Assembly (NCBI RefSeq): GCF_021353295.2
Contig: NZ_CP120635.1
Coordinates: 2,373,501 to 2,437,500 of the forward strand
Reading direction: 5' to 3'
DNA: 64,000 bases
From: Pseudodesulfovibrio thermohalotolerans
GTDB taxonomy: Bacteria > Desulfobacterota > Desulfovibrionia > Desulfovibrionales > Desulfovibrionaceae
The notes below the pieces were generated by a model. That model was not told the origin of the DNA. It did not search any database and saw nothing but the letters and a program-made list of their open reading frames with translations. Position 1 is the stretch's first letter. Each line of letters opens with the position of its first letter. The translations under genes and the position numbers were made by a program. Below, in pieces: positions 43,948-54,452 of this stretch.

Positions 43948-44697
43948 TCAGCGCCCCAAAGCGTTCTTGAGTACGCGGCGCAACCGCGTCTCGTCCAGAC
44001 TGGTCGTCAGACGGCCGTTCATGGCCACGGAGACTTCGCCCCGTTCCTCGGAAACAACGATGGTGATGGCATCCGACCCCTCGGAGATGCCCAAGGCGGC
44101 CCGATGCCGGGTGCCGTACATGGGCTGGCCGCGCAACTTGTTCGACAAGGGCAGGATACAGGCGGCGGCCACGATGCGGTCGCGGCGGACGATGATCGCC
44201 CCGTCGTGCAGCGGCGTATCCGTAAAAAAGATGGTCTCGATGAGTTCCTTGTTGACCTTGGCGTCCAGCTCCACGCCACGCTCGATGATGTCACCGAGCG
44301 GCATGTTCTTCTCGATGACGACGATCGCCCCGGTGGAAGAACGCGACATGCTCATGACCGCCTGGGTCAACTGGTCCAGGGTGTCGTCGCGAACATTGGA
44401 CTTGGTCCAGAACCGCTTGGTGCCCACCGAGGCGAGCGCCTTCCGGATATCGGTCTTGAACAGGATGACCACAACCAGAAACAGTGATGTCAGGAATTCG
44501 CCAAGCAGCGCGTTCAGGGTGTAAAGGTTGAACTTTTCAGCAATGTAGTAAACCACGAGTACCACCACCAGGCCATAAAGCACGGCGGCTGCCCGGGTTC
44601 CCCGAACAAGCACGATGATGTTGTAATAGATGAAGGCCACCAGTCCGATGTCGACCAGGACCCTCCAGGTTACTTGAATGCCGAAAAGCTCAAACAT
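43948..44697 (-). CDS. cdaA: Diadenylate cyclase CdaA
   Basis: 249 residues. Three N-terminal membrane helices (about 9-80) and a DisA_N cyclase domain (about 100-240) with both signatures: DGA at 165-167 (TPLHDGAIIV) and RHR at 197-199 (GTRHRAALGISE). It makes c-di-AMP from two ATP. Upstream is folP, downstream cdaR and glmM. Length is normal for CdaA (about 270). Confidence 0.95.
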   Translation of the reverse strand: MFELFGIQVTWRVLVDIGLVAFIYYNIIVLVRGTRAAAVLYGLVVVLVVYYIAEKFNLYTLNALLGEFLTSLFLVVVILFKTDIRKALASVGTKRFWTKSNVRDDTLDQLTQAVMSMSRSSTGAIVVIEKNMPLGDIIERGVELDAKVNKELIETIFFTDTPLHDGAIIVRRDRIVAAACILPLSNKLRGQPMYGTRHRAALGISEGSDAITIVVSEERGEVSVAMNGRLTTSLDETRLRRVLKNALGR

Positions 44698-44706
44698 GCT
44701 GTTTTA

Positions 44707-45549
44707 CTACGCCAATTCACGAGCTATGGTCAACGTTTGTCGAGTCAGTTCCACTTCATGCACGCGGTGAATGGGCACGCCCTTCGCCGCCAGCAACGCG
44801 GTGGCCGCCTGGGTGGCGTTACACCGCTGGCCGACCTCAAGCCCGAGAAGCCCCTGCCACAGGGACTTGTTGGACAGCCCCATGTAAATCGGCAGGCCGA
44901 GCTTGTGAAAACGCTCGATCTCCCGGAGGATGGTCAGATTGTGCTCAAGTTTTTTGCCGAAACCGATGCCGGGGTCAAGAACCACCCGATCCAGGGGAAG
45001 CCCTGCGTTGCCCAGAACCGCCAGACGTTCCTCAAAAAAAGCCATGATCTCGGAAACAACATCCCCGTAGCGAGGCTCGTCCTGCATGTCCTCGGGACGG
45101 CCAAGGGAATGCATGAGCACGTAGCCGGGCTTGTATTCTGCAAGCACGTCGAGCAGTTCAGGCTCGAAGCGAAAGCCGGACACGTCGTTGATGATGGCGG
45201 CCCCGGCCTCCAGGCAGCGGGCGGCCACCTTCGCCTTGTAGGTGTCCACGGATATGACCGAGTGCGTCCGGGCTTCGATAAGCCCTTCGATCACGGGCAG
45301 GACCCGACGGAGTTCCTCGGCCTCGTCGACCGAATCGCTGTACGGCCGGGTGGACTCACCGCCCACATCAAGGATATGCGCGCCCTGACGAGCCAGTTCG
45401 AGGGCATGAGCCACGCCCGAAACAGTGTCGGCGTGCGTTCCGCCGTCATAAAAGGAGTCCGGGGTCACATTGACGATCCCGGCAATGAAGAAGGGGGCAG
45501 GTCCCAAGACCTTGCCCCCCTTAACTGTCCATGTGGTATCGTTCATCAT
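44707..45549 (-). CDS. folP: Dihydropteroate synthase FolP
   Basis: 280 residues, TIM barrel. Motifs: GIVNVTPDSFYDGG, DVGGESTRPYSDSV, INDVSGFRFEPELL and VLDPGIGFGKKLEHNL. Joins p-aminobenzoate to dihydropterin in folate synthesis. It lies between ftsH and cdaA on the same strand, 15 bases after ftsH and nine before cdaA, so co-transcription is likely. Start is an ATG-ATG pair; the first is used here. Confidence 0.95.
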   Translation of the reverse strand: MMNDTTWTVKGGKVLGPAPFFIAGIVNVTPDSFYDGGTHADTVSGVAHALELARQGAHILDVGGESTRPYSDSVDEAEELRRVLPVIEGLIEARTHSVISVDTYKAKVAARCLEAGAAIINDVSGFRFEPELLDVLAEYKPGYVLMHSLGRPEDMQDEPRYGDVVSEIMAFFEERLAVLGNAGLPLDRVVLDPGIGFGKKLEHNLTILREIERFHKLGLPIYMGLSNKSLWQGLLGLEVGQRCNATQAATALLAAKGVPIHRVHEVELTRQTLTIARELA

Positions 45550-45564
45550 TTGCGTGCTTGTTGA

Positions 45565-47595
45565 TTATTGGAGCTTGTTCTTGCCGTCATCCCCGTCGGG
45601 CTCGTCACCGCCGTCATCAAGGATGAAGTCGTCACCGGAGTCGCCGGAGTCGCCGGGCTTTTCGCTCACAGGCTCATAGCCGGGACCGGACGAAGATGCA
45701 GCCCTGCCGTCGGCCGTGTAGCCGGAAGCGGTGTCGGAACGACCGTTGCCGGAATTACCGTTGCCGGATTTGCCGCCCTGCTCCATGGGGGGCAGTTCCT
45801 TGCCCGCCATCAGCAGATCGATGTCTGCGCCGGTAATGGTTTCGCGCTCCAGAAGCGCCATGGAGATGGCGTCAAGAACCTCGCGGTTGTCCTTTATGAT
45901 CGCGGTGGCCTTTTCGTAGGCCTCATCCACGAACCGGCGGACCTCGGAGTCGATCAGCTTGGCCGTTTCCTCGCCGTAGTTCTTGTTATGGATAAGCTCG
46001 CGGCCCAGGAAAACCTGTTCCTGGTTGTCTCCGAAGCTCATGGGGCCAAGCTTGTCGGACATGCCCCACATGCAGACCATGTTGTGGGCCGTCTTGGTGG
46101 CCCGCTCGATATCGTTGCTTGCGCCGGTGGTCAACTGGTCGAGAACGACCTCCTCGGCAACCCGGCCGCCCATGAGCACGGCCATGTTGTTGCAGAGATA
46201 CTGCTTGGAGTAGTTGTGCCGATCCTCGCCGGGCAACTGCATGGTCACGCCGAGAGCGCGTCCGCGCGGGATGATGGAAACCTTGTGCACGGGGTCGGTG
46301 CCGGGCAGAAGCTTGGCCACCAGGGCGTGACCGCCCTCATGGTAGGCCGTGGTCCGCTTGTCCTCTTCGGAAAGGATCATGGACCGCCGCTCGCGGCCGC
46401 CCATCATGACCTTGTCCTTGGCCTCCTCGAAATCGTCCATGTCCACCCGGTCCTTGCCAAGCTTGGCCGCGCCGAGCGCAGCCTCGTTGACGAGGTTTTC
46501 CAGGTCGGCGCCCGAGAATCCGGGAGTGCCCTTGGCGATGATTTCCAGGTTCACCTCGGGGGCCAGCGGCGTCTTGCGGCTGTGCACCTTGAGGATGCGC
46601 TCGCGGCCGCGAAGGTCCGGATTCGGAACCACCACCTGACGGTCGAAACGGCCGGGCCGGAGCAGAGCCGGGTCAAGCACGTCGGGACGGTTGGTGGCCG
46701 CCACCAGGATGACGCCCTCGTTGGACTCGAAGCCGTCCATCTCCACAAGCAACTGGTTCAGAGTCTGCTCGCGTTCGTCATGACCGCCGCCGAGTCCTGC
46801 GCCGCGCTGGCGTCCAACGGCGTCGATTTCGTCGATGAAGATAAGGCAGGGGGCGTTCTTCTTCCCTTGGGCGAACAAGTCGCGCACGCGGGACGCACCC
46901 ACGCCGACGAACATCTCGACAAAGTCCGAACCGGAGATGGAAAAGAACGGGACATTGGCCTCGCCGGCCACGGCCCGCGCCAGAAGCGTCTTACCCGTAC
47001 CCGGGCCGCCCACCAGGAGCACGCCCTTGGGGATTCGGCCGCCCAGGCGGGTGAACTTGCGCGGTTCGCGCAGAAAGTCCACCACCTCGGAAAGCTCTTC
47101 CTTGGCTTCGTCCACGCCAGCCACGTCGTCAAAGGTGACCTTGGCGGTCTCCTCGTTTACCAGACGGGCCTTGGAGCGGCCAAAGCTCATGGCTCCGCGT
47201 CCTCCGCTGCCACCGCCCTGCATCTGGCGCATGAAGAATATCCAGACGCCGATGAGCAAGATCATGGGGAACCAGGACAGAAGCAGTGTCATGTACCACG
47301 GCGACTCGTCCGGCGGCTCGGCCTTGACCTCGACGCCCTTGGAGATAAGGGTCTCGATCATGCGGGGATCTTCGGGAGCGTAGGTCTGGAACTGCTCGCC
47401 GGAGCTCTTCAGGCCGACAATCTTCTGGCCCTGTATCTTGACCTGAGCCACGGAGCCGCTGTCCACCATGGCCAGAAACTCGCTGTAGGAAGGCGTGTCC
47501 TTGGGGACTGGAGGCTGGTTGAAAAGGTTGAACAAGACGACCATCAGGATGAAGATGATCGCCCAGATGACAAGATTTTTCATATGGTTGTTCAA
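45565..47595 (-). CDS. ftsH: Membrane AAA+ metalloprotease FtsH
   Basis: 676 residues. Two membrane helices (about 8-26 and 105-126) around a periplasmic domain; AAA+ module with Walker A GGPGTGKT, Walker [12 protein letters not shown] and SRH region; zinc protease motif HEGGH (usual form HEAGH). The C-terminus adds a Gly/Asn/Ser-rich low-complexity tail ending in an acidic stretch. The first codon is a TTG at 47595 with GGAGG at eight bases; the in-frame ATG at 47583 is too far from it. Degrades membrane and regulatory proteins. Confidence 0.94.
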   Translation of the reverse strand: MNNHMKNLVIWAIIFILMVVLFNLFNQPPVPKDTPSYSEFLAMVDSGSVAQVKIQGQKIVGLKSSGEQFQTYAPEDPRMIETLISKGVEVKAEPPDESPWYMTLLLSWFPMILLIGVWIFFMRQMQGGGSGGRGAMSFGRSKARLVNEETAKVTFDDVAGVDEAKEELSEVVDFLREPRKFTRLGGRIPKGVLLVGGPGTGKTLLARAVAGEANVPFFSISGSDFVEMFVGVGASRVRDLFAQGKKNAPCLIFIDEIDAVGRQRGAGLGGGHDEREQTLNQLLVEMDGFESNEGVILVAATNRPDVLDPALLRPGRFDRQVVVPNPDLRGRERILKVHSRKTPLAPEVNLEIIAKGTPGFSGADLENLVNEAALGAAKLGKDRVDMDDFEEAKDKVMMGGRERRSMILSEEDKRTTAYHEGGHALVAKLLPGTDPVHKVSIIPRGRALGVTMQLPGEDRHNYSKQYLCNNMAVLMGGRVAEEVVLDQLTTGASNDIERATKTAHNMVCMWGMSDKLGPMSFGDNQEQVFLGRELIHNKNYGEETAKLIDSEVRRFVDEAYEKATAIIKDNREVLDAISMALLERETITGADIDLLMAGKELPPMEQGGKSGNGNSGNGRSDTASGYTADGRAASSSGPGYEPVSEKPGDSGDSGDDFILDDGGDEPDGDDGKNKLQ

Positions 47596-47737
47596 AGGAG
47601 AGTCCTCCGTAATGGTCTAAGGAACGGCCCGGGGGGCCCACTTGAAACCGCGTTACCGCAATTTCAGGTATCTAGAGTAATGCCGTCGTTTCAAAAATCA
47701 AGTGGATCGGCAAAAAAACTCGGATTACGGATATCCC

Positions 47738-49123
47738 CTACAGGGAACCCAGCCACTTCCGCAACGCCTTGATCTGTGCGGCCACGGACGCCGGGCCTGT
47801 GCCGCCCGGAGTGATACGCCGCTCAATGGCCGCCTCGTAATCGAGCACCCCGTAAACGTCTTCTCCGATCTCGCCGGAGAACCGCTTCAGTTCGGAGAGC
47901 TCAAGCTCCTCCAGCCCCACGCCCTTGCCCTCGGCGTAGGCCACGGCCGCGCCGGTGATGTGGTGCGCTTCGCGGAAAGGCACGCCCTTGGCCGCCAGGT
48001 AGTCGGCCAGTTCGGTAGCGTTGAGAAACCCGCGCTTGACGGTTTCCGCCATCTTTTCGGGCACGAACTCCATGAGCCGGAGCATGTCGGCCATGATGCC
48101 GAGAGACGTGACGACCGTGTGGTCCGCATCGAAGAACGGCTCCTTGTCCTCCTGAAGGTCCCGGTTATAGGTCATGGGCAATCCCTTCATGAGGACGAGC
48201 AGCCCCATGAGAGAGCCGACCACCCTGCCGGTCTTGCCGCGCATGATCTCGCAGGCGTCGGGGTTCTTCTTCTGGGGCATGATGCTCGATCCCGTGGAAT
48301 ACTGGTCGGGCAGCTTCACGTAGCCGAAGTTCGGATTGGCCCAGATGATAAGCTCCTCGCACATCCGCGAGAGGTGCGTCATCACCAGCGACCCAGCGAA
48401 CACGGCCTCAAGCACGAAGTCGCGATCGGACACGGCGTCCATGGAGTTGGCGAAGGTCGCCTCAAGACCAAGATCCTCGGCCACGAGCTTCGGGGCCACC
48501 GGATGGGTGGTTCCCGCCAGGGCGGCAGCGCCGAGCGGCATGACCCGGACCCTTTTCAGGGCGTCGGACACACGCTCGTAATCGCGCTTGAACATCTGGC
48601 AGTAGGCCAGCAAATGATGGCCGAGCGTCACGGGCTGAGCGGGCTGGAAGTGGGTGCAGCCGGGCAGCATGGTGTCCCGATGCTCCTCGGCGCGGTCCAC
48701 GTAGACCTTGACGAGCGCGGCCAGCGCTTCCTGCCATGCGGCCAGTCGGGTCGCAACATGCAGGCGGAAATCCAGGGCCACCTGGTCGTTGCGGCTGCGC
48801 GCGGTGTGCAGCTTGCCGCCCAGCGGTCCGATGATCTCGGTCAGCCGGGACTCGACGTTCATATGCACGTCTTCCATCTCGGCCTTCCAAACGAACTCGC
48901 CGGACTCGATCTCCGCCTTGACCTTGTCCAGGCCATCGCAGATGGTCCGCGCCTCGTCCTCGGTCAAAAAGCCCTGCTTCGCCAACATGCGGGCATGGGC
49001 CTGGGAACCGCGTATATCCTCGGCGTAGAGAAGCCGGTCAAAGGACACGGATTCGGAAAACGCCTCCATGGACGCGGCCGTCGCCTCGGCGAACCGGCCG
49101 CCCCACATCTTCTTGTCTGTCAT
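47738..49123 (-). CDS. argH: Argininosuccinate lyase ArgH
   Basis: 461 residues, fumarase/aspartase superfamily. The signature loop [20 protein letters not shown] carries the catalytic serine. Also [26 protein letters not shown]. Releases fumarate and arginine, the last step. Three bases after argG, same strand, so an argF-argG-argH operon is likely although argF is a little further up. Confidence 0.96.
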   Translation of the reverse strand: MTDKKMWGGRFAEATAASMEAFSESVSFDRLLYAEDIRGSQAHARMLAKQGFLTEDEARTICDGLDKVKAEIESGEFVWKAEMEDVHMNVESRLTEIIGPLGGKLHTARSRNDQVALDFRLHVATRLAAWQEALAALVKVYVDRAEEHRDTMLPGCTHFQPAQPVTLGHHLLAYCQMFKRDYERVSDALKRVRVMPLGAAALAGTTHPVAPKLVAEDLGLEATFANSMDAVSDRDFVLEAVFAGSLVMTHLSRMCEELIIWANPNFGYVKLPDQYSTGSSIMPQKKNPDACEIMRGKTGRVVGSLMGLLVLMKGLPMTYNRDLQEDKEPFFDADHTVVTSLGIMADMLRLMEFVPEKMAETVKRGFLNATELADYLAAKGVPFREAHHITGAAVAYAEGKGVGLEELELSELKRFSGEIGEDVYGVLDYEAAIERRITPGGTGPASVAAQIKALRKWLGSL

Positions 49124-49126
49124 AAT

Positions 49127-50359
49127 TTACTCGCAGGAGTCTTCGGACTCTTTGCCGCCCCACTTGGACTGCTGCATACGTCCCTTGAGCCGCAGCCCCA
49201 CCAGCTTGATGAACCCGGCGGCGTCGGCCTGATCGTACACGTAGTCTTCCTCGAAGGTGGCCAATTCGGAATTATAAAGAGAGAACGGCGACTTGCGGCC
49301 AAGCGGCACGCAATTGCCCTTGTACAGCTTGAGCCGCACGGTGCCGGTGACCCTTTCCTGGGACTTGTCGATCATGGCCTGCAGGGCCTCGCGCTCGGGC
49401 GAGAACCAGTATCCGTAGTACACCATCTCGGCGTACTTGGGAATGAGACTGTCGCGCAGGTGCATCATCTCGCGGTCCATGCACAGCCCTTCCAGGTCGC
49501 GATGGGCGGCGGCCAGAATGGTTCCGCCGGGGGTCTCGTACACGCCGCGGGACTTCATGCCCACGAAGCGGTTCTCGACCATGTCAACGCGGCCGATGCC
49601 GTGCTTGCCGCCCAGCTCGTTGAGCTTGGCCAGCAGGGCCGCCGGGGAATACTTGACGCTGTTGATCGCGATGGGATCGCCCGCCTCGAAATCAATGGTG
49701 ATTTCCTCGGACTCGTTCGGGCACTTTTCGAACGGGAGGATGTTGCGGTAGCAATCCGGGCCGGGCGCGTTCCACGGATCTTCCAGCTCGCCGCCCTCGA
49801 AGGAGGTGTGCAGCAGGTTGGCGTCGATGGACCACGGCTTCTTGCGGCTGACCGGAATGGGAATGTCGTTTTCCCTGGCGAAATTCATCAGATCGGTGCG
49901 GGACTTCAGCTCCCACTCGCGCCAGGGGGCGATGGTGGACAACCTCGGGTTCAGGGCCATGGTGGCCAGCTCGAAACGGACCTGGTCGTTGCCCTTTCCG
50001 GTAGCGCCGTGGGCCACTGCCTGCGCGCCCTCCATTTCGGCGATCTCGACCATGCGCTTGGAGATCAGCGGACGGGCGATAGCCGTGCCGAGCAGGTAAC
50101 GGCCCTCATACAGGGCGTTGGCCCGGAACATGGGGAACACGTAATCACGCACGAATTCCTCGCGCAGGTCCTCGACGTAGGCCTTGACCGCGCCGGTCTT
50201 GAGCGCCTTCGCCTCGATGCCGTCCATCTCCTCGCCCTGGCCGAGATCGGCGGTCATGCAGATCACGTCGCAGTTGTAGTTGTTCTTCAGCCACTTGAGA
50301 ATGATGGAAGTGTCCAGCCCGCCGGAATAGGCCAGCACGACCTTATCTATCTTCTGCAT
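49127..50359 (-). CDS. argG: Argininosuccinate synthase ArgG
   Basis: 410 residues from the ATG at 50359; the frame continues upstream into the argF spacer without support. ATP loop [18 protein letters not shown] and [13 protein letters not shown] are clear. Ligates citrulline and aspartate. The start lies 25 bases after the stop of argF. C-terminus ends in a short acidic, cysteine-containing tail. No ARG-box-like palindrome is obvious. Confidence 0.96.
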   Translation of the reverse strand: MQKIDKVVLAYSGGLDTSIILKWLKNNYNCDVICMTADLGQGEEMDGIEAKALKTGAVKAYVEDLREEFVRDYVFPMFRANALYEGRYLLGTAIARPLISKRMVEIAEMEGAQAVAHGATGKGNDQVRFELATMALNPRLSTIAPWREWELKSRTDLMNFARENDIPIPVSRKKPWSIDANLLHTSFEGGELEDPWNAPGPDCYRNILPFEKCPNESEEITIDFEAGDPIAINSVKYSPAALLAKLNELGGKHGIGRVDMVENRFVGMKSRGVYETPGGTILAAAHRDLEGLCMDREMMHLRDSLIPKYAEMVYYGYWFSPEREALQAMIDKSQERVTGTVRLKLYKGNCVPLGRKSPFSLYNSELATFEEDYVYDQADAAGFIKLVGLRLKGRMQQSKWGGKESEDSCE

Positions 50360-50384
50360 TGAATAGTCCTCGTTGCTTGTCGAA

Positions 50385-51284
50385 TTATTTAAAGGCCCAC
50401 TCAAGGATCGCCTTTTGCGCGTGAAGCCGGTTTTCGGCCTGGTCCCAGACCACGGATGCCGAAGACTCGAACACGACCTCGGAAACTTCCTCGCCCCGGT
50501 GGGCGGGCAGGCAGTGCATGAAGCAGGCGTTGGAAGCAGCCAGCCCCATGAGGGCCTCGTCCACCATGAACCCGGCGAACGCGGCCTCGCGCTTCTTCTG
50601 CTCCTCTTCCTGGCCCATGGACGCCCACACGTCGGTGTTGACGTAATCGGCCCCGGCCACGGCTTCCTTGGGATCGCGGGTCAGGGTGATCTTGGCGCCC
50701 ATATTGACCGCCTTGTCCATGATGGCCATGTCGGGAGTATACCCGTCAGGGCAGGCGAGACGCAGCTCGTAGCCGAAGGCGGCCGCGCCGTTGATGAAGG
50801 AATGGGCCATGTTGTTGCCGTCGCCCACCCAGGCCACCTTGACCTTGTCCAGGTCGGGGGTGCGTTCGTACATGGTCAGGACGTCGGCCATGACCTGGCA
50901 CGGATGGTATTCGTCGGTCAGGGCGTTGACCACCGGGATATCGCCGTAATCGACCAGGGTTTCCAATTTCTCCTGGCCGAAGGTTCGCACGATGAGCCCG
51001 TCGGCGTATCGGGAAAGAACTCGGGCGGTGTCCTTGAGCGGTTCGCTGCGGCCGAGCTGGGAATCGCGGGCGGTGATGAACACCGGGTCCCCGCCCAGTT
51101 GACGCACGCCCACTTCAAAGGACACGCGGGTTCGGGTGGACGCTTTTTCGAAAATCAGCAGCAGGGTCCTGCCGTCCAAGAGATCGGTGCGGACCTTATT
51201 GTCCTTCATTTCCTTGGCGCGCAGGATCACCTGCATCGCTTCGTCCCTGGGAATGTCCAGAATGGTCAAAAAATGTTTGGGCAT
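50385..51284 (-). CDS. argF: Ornithine carbamoyltransferase ArgF
   Basis: 299 residues. Carbamoyl-phosphate site [13 protein letters not shown] and ornithine region [19 protein letters not shown], plus [19 protein letters not shown]. First gene of the arginine set. Upstream is a 118-base A/T-richer gap with no clear promoter. Catabolic use of the enzyme cannot be excluded, but the argG-argH neighbours point to biosynthesis. Confidence 0.95.
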   Translation of the reverse strand: MPKHFLTILDIPRDEAMQVILRAKEMKDNKVRTDLLDGRTLLLIFEKASTRTRVSFEVGVRQLGGDPVFITARDSQLGRSEPLKDTARVLSRYADGLIVRTFGQEKLETLVDYGDIPVVNALTDEYHPCQVMADVLTMYERTPDLDKVKVAWVGDGNNMAHSFINGAAAFGYELRLACPDGYTPDMAIMDKAVNMGAKITLTRDPKEAVAGADYVNTDVWASMGQEEEQKKREAAFAGFMVDEALMGLAASNACFMHCLPAHRGEEVSEVVFESSASVVWDQAENRLHAQKAILEWAFK

Positions 51285-51402
51285 CGTACGGTTACTCCAT
51301 CATCTATTGCCGTGATATCAGGAAAGAGAAAGATTTTGGCCCAGATTAATTTGAATGTAAAGGAATTAACCGGCGGAACCAAGGCGGGACGGGGCATTCG
51401 GT

Positions 51403-52968
51403 TCAGGAGTGCTTCTTGAGCCAGTCGTAAAACTGCTTGAGAGTCAGGGACCTGCTGGCCGGTCCGCTGCGGACGTAGAACTCTTCGCCCTTGGCCGCGT
51501 CGAGAATGACCGGAGCTGGCGCCGGAACGCAGTGGACACGCAACACCCGCTTCTCCCCCATCCTGATGACCCGGCTGTCGATATAGCGCGAAAACTCCGC
51601 GCCGATATGCCGATCCACGAGGTTGTTGAAATGCAGAAGCGCCCTGTCGTCGCTGTCGAACCCGTCCTCATCGAAGCCGGTCACACTCCCGTCGTCGGCT
51701 ACGCCGACAAGCAGGGTGCCGCCCTCGGTGTTGAGAAAGGCGGACACGGTCTTGAGGCAGGCGTGCTCGATCTCCTTGCCGTTCTTGCCGGCTTTCAGGT
51801 TGAAACGGAGGGTCTGCTTGAATTCGAGCCTGCCACCCTCCCCCGACCGGATGAGTTCCCGCACGTCCGCCGCCGTGGCTGCGGCCTCGCGCTTCATGCC
51901 CAACGCCTCAATCCGGCCCCTGTTGCGGTGCAGAATGAAAAGCACGCCAAAGGCAATCAAAATAAGAACCACGGCCCCGCCCTGCAAAAAGGAATCGCTG
52001 GTCAGGGTGGAAAGCACGTTCTTGCGTGGAACGGCCACGCCCAGGGAAAGGGTGTCGCCAAAAATGGACAGGGGCATGGCCCAGGTCCACCAGACCTCGC
52101 CATCCACAATAAAGGAAAACGGTTTGTCCGGCGCGCCCTTGGGACGCGCGGCCAGTCCGGTCACGGCCTGTCGAACCACGGGGTCGACCAGCTCGTCGGC
52201 CGTCAGAACCTGCCCGACGGATTCGGGCGGCACATTCACGCCGAGACCGCTGACGGGCATCGCGCGGCCGTCGCCCCAGTAAAGGAAAATCCGTTCCGCT
52301 CCGCCATGCTCGGCCTCATTGAGCTGGGAGAGAATGGCTTCGGCCTGAAAAGCGAAGGAAAGCATGAGCCGCTCGCCGCCGCCCGACTCCACCAGCGTCG
52401 AGGCCGTGATCCAGGCCGCCTTGACGTTATGGAAGCGGCCCGCGCTGCGCCAGTTGACCTGGCCCGGCTCAAGGTGGTTGAACTCCTCGGACAGGACGCC
52501 GTCCATCTGCGAAAGATCGGGGGTTCCTTCCAAAAAAGACTCGTTGTCGGGCTTGCCGTTCTTGAGGAGCTTCGACATCAGGGCGCTATGCATCTCGTCG
52601 GGCACCGCCTCGACCATGGCTCCGTACCGCCGGGTAAGGAGATAGCGCAGCCCCTGTCCGTCACTGACCATAACGGCGGTCAGGGATTCGTGTTTTCTCA
52701 GGACCGCGCCCAGCTCCTTGCGCAGTGCGTCGGGCTTGAGGCTCTTGAGCAGCCCCTGGCCGATCTCCTGGTTGGAGCTGCGCACCGCATTGAGCAGCAC
52801 GGTCACCGCACCGGACAGTCCGCGCGCGGAATTCTCGACGGCCACCACGGCCGCGTCGTGCCGAATCTCGCGCACGCCCAGATAAGCCAACCCGCCGATG
52901 GCCACCACCGTGAAGATGACGCCGTAAAAGACCAGGAGATAGAGTTGGCTGCCCCTTATGCCGCGCAT
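51403..52968 (-). CDS. Membrane sensor with C-terminal AlbA_2 (Schlafen-type) domain
   Basis: 521 residues. An N-terminal membrane helix (about 8-30), a periplasmic region of about 290 residues that looks like a ligand-binding (Cache-type) sensor, a second helix (about 326-346), then a short linker and an AlbA_2/DUF4325-like domain (about 370-515): GGRLEFKQTLRFNLKAGKNG, then FLNTEGGTLLVGVADDGSVT. This ATP-binding-type domain is common in Schlafen-like regulators. It is the last gene of the phoH-ybeY set, two bases after ybeY. Signal and output are not known. Confidence 0.7.
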   Translation of the reverse strand: MRGIRGSQLYLLVFYGVIFTVVAIGGLAYLGVREIRHDAAVVAVENSARGLSGAVTVLLNAVRSSNQEIGQGLLKSLKPDALRKELGAVLRKHESLTAVMVSDGQGLRYLLTRRYGAMVEAVPDEMHSALMSKLLKNGKPDNESFLEGTPDLSQMDGVLSEEFNHLEPGQVNWRSAGRFHNVKAAWITASTLVESGGGERLMLSFAFQAEAILSQLNEAEHGGAERIFLYWGDGRAMPVSGLGVNVPPESVGQVLTADELVDPVVRQAVTGLAARPKGAPDKPFSFIVDGEVWWTWAMPLSIFGDTLSLGVAVPRKNVLSTLTSDSFLQGGAVVLILIAFGVLFILHRNRGRIEALGMKREAAATAADVRELIRSGEGGRLEFKQTLRFNLKAGKNGKEIEHACLKTVSAFLNTEGGTLLVGVADDGSVTGFDEDGFDSDDRALLHFNNLVDRHIGAEFSRYIDSRVIRMGEKRVLRVHCVPAPAPVILDAAKGEEFYVRSGPASRSLTLKQFYDWLKKHS

Positions 52969-52970
52969 GA

Positions 52971-53471
52971 CTACCTGCCGTCCTCCGAACCCGCGTATTC
53001 GAGCAGAACCCGGTCCACGGCCGCGTCGGTCATGTCGAACATGACCTCGCCGTGGTCGAATCCCGCCAAATGAAGCAGTCCGTGGGCCAACAGCCGGGCC
53101 AGATGCTCCAGCGGGGCCTGGCCGTACAGGTCGGTCTCGCGGGCCAGCGCGTCCACGGACAGGGCCAGCTCGCCGAGGAACGTGCCGTCGGCATCATCTT
53201 CCCCATCGCCCGCGCCGTCGCCGTCCTCCGCTTCGTCGGCATTCCAGGCCGGAAAACTCAGGATGTTGGTCGGTCCGGTGCAGCCGAGGAATTCCCGGTT
53301 GAGCCGGGCGATCTCACGGTCGTCCACCAGCTTGAGGATGAAGGTGCCGCCGGTCAGCTCCAGGGCGTCCAGCAGAGTCTCGGCCAACGAGCCCAGTTCA
53401 TGCCGGGACAGGGGAAACCTCGGGTCGAGCCGGGTCTCGCAGAGAATGTCCGCCGGACCGCTCACGATCAC
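52971..53471 (-). CDS. ybeY: Endoribonuclease YbeY
   Basis: 166 residues. The zinc motif HGLLHLAGFDHG (H-G-x2-H-x5-DH type) near 131 identifies YbeY, needed for 16S rRNA 3' end maturation and ribosome quality control. The usual NILSFP-to-GEI strand pair is separated by an Asp/Glu/Gly-rich insert of about 20 residues (ADEAEDGDGAGDGEDDADGT). It overlaps phoH by four bases (ATGA), the common phoH-ybeY pair. Confidence 0.92.
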   Translation of the reverse strand: MIVSGPADILCETRLDPRFPLSRHELGSLAETLLDALELTGGTFILKLVDDREIARLNREFLGCTGPTNILSFPAWNADEAEDGDGAGDGEDDADGTFLGELALSVDALARETDLYGQAPLEHLARLLAHGLLHLAGFDHGEVMFDMTDAAVDRVLLEYAGSEDGR

Positions 53472-54400
53472 TCCCCGTTGCCTTCATGGACCTCATAGGC
53501 CCTGACTATACGTCCCACCAGGGGGTGACGGATGACGTCCTTCTCGTCGAATGCGATGAACTTCACACCCGCGACCCCTTCGAGAATGCGGCGGGCATGA
53601 AGCAGACCGGATTTGGAATGGACCGGCAGGTCGATCTGGGTGACGTCTCCGGTGACCACGGCCTTGGAACCGAAGCCGAGCCGGGTCAGAAACATCTTCA
53701 TCTGCTCGGGCGTCGTGTTCTGGGCCTCGTCCAGAATAATGAAGGAATCGTTCAGGGTTCGACCGCGCATGAAGGCCAGCGGAGCCACTTCGATAACCCC
53801 GGATTCCTGGTAGTCCTGCACCTTGGCGAAATCGAGCATGTCATGCAGGGCGTCGTACAGGGGGCGAAGGTACGGATTGATCTTCTCCGCCAAGTCACCG
53901 GGCAGGAAGCCGAGTTTTTCCCCCGCCTCCACCGCCGGACGGGTCAGGACGATACGCTTGACCTCACGGCGGACCAGAGCGCCCACGGCCATGGCCACGG
54001 CCAGATAAGTCTTGCCCGTACCCGCCGGGCCGATCCCGAAGGTCATGTCCGAATCGCGAATGGCGTCGAGATATTCCCGCTGGTTCAATGACTTGGGCGA
54101 TACGGTCCGTTTTCCCGAGGTGGCGTAGACGTCACCCTTGAAGACCTCGCCCACGTCGGCCGAAGGCTGGCGTTCGAGGATGCGGCAGGCGAAATCCACG
54201 TCCTGCGGGTACACGGACTTTCCGCGCCGTATCATGGCATAGAGTTGCGTCAGGACCTGGGTGGCCAGATCGCCCTTGGCGTCCTCCCCTTCCGGGGTCT
54301 GGATGACGAGGGTATTGCCACGGCTTTCGATGCGCACCCCGAGGCGTTCGCCCAACAATTTGAGGTGCTGCCCCTGGGGGCCGAAAAGCTGGCTGGCCAT
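53468..54400 (-). CDS. PhoH-like ATPase
   Basis: 310 residues from the first ATG at 54400. KH-like N-terminus (QGQHLKLLGERLGVRIESRG), Walker A GPAGTGKTYLAVAMA, Walker B FIILDEAQNTTPEQMKMFL, and VTGDVTQIDLP. Members are RNA-associated ATPases. The strongest ribosome site, GGAGG, lies 14 codons further upstream, ahead of an in-frame CTG at 54436, so initiation at CTG with N-terminus LSSTKLEFDDGH is plausible. It lies between the ABC permease and ybeY. Confidence 0.85.
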   Translation of the reverse strand: MASQLFGPQGQHLKLLGERLGVRIESRGNTLVIQTPEGEDAKGDLATQVLTQLYAMIRRGKSVYPQDVDFACRILERQPSADVGEVFKGDVYATSGKRTVSPKSLNQREYLDAIRDSDMTFGIGPAGTGKTYLAVAMAVGALVRREVKRIVLTRPAVEAGEKLGFLPGDLAEKINPYLRPLYDALHDMLDFAKVQDYQESGVIEVAPLAFMRGRTLNDSFIILDEAQNTTPEQMKMFLTRLGFGSKAVVTGDVTQIDLPVHSKSGLLHARRILEGVAGVKFIAFDEKDVIRHPLVGRIVRAYEVHEGNGE

Positions 54401-54452
54401 ATGGCCATCGTCAAATTCGAGTTTCGTAGAAGACAGAACGGTTTCCTCCGTA

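Noticed and set aside
47702..50362. An 886-codon open frame on the plus strand opposite argH and argG
   Set aside because: It spans two well-known minus-strand genes and shows no domain.
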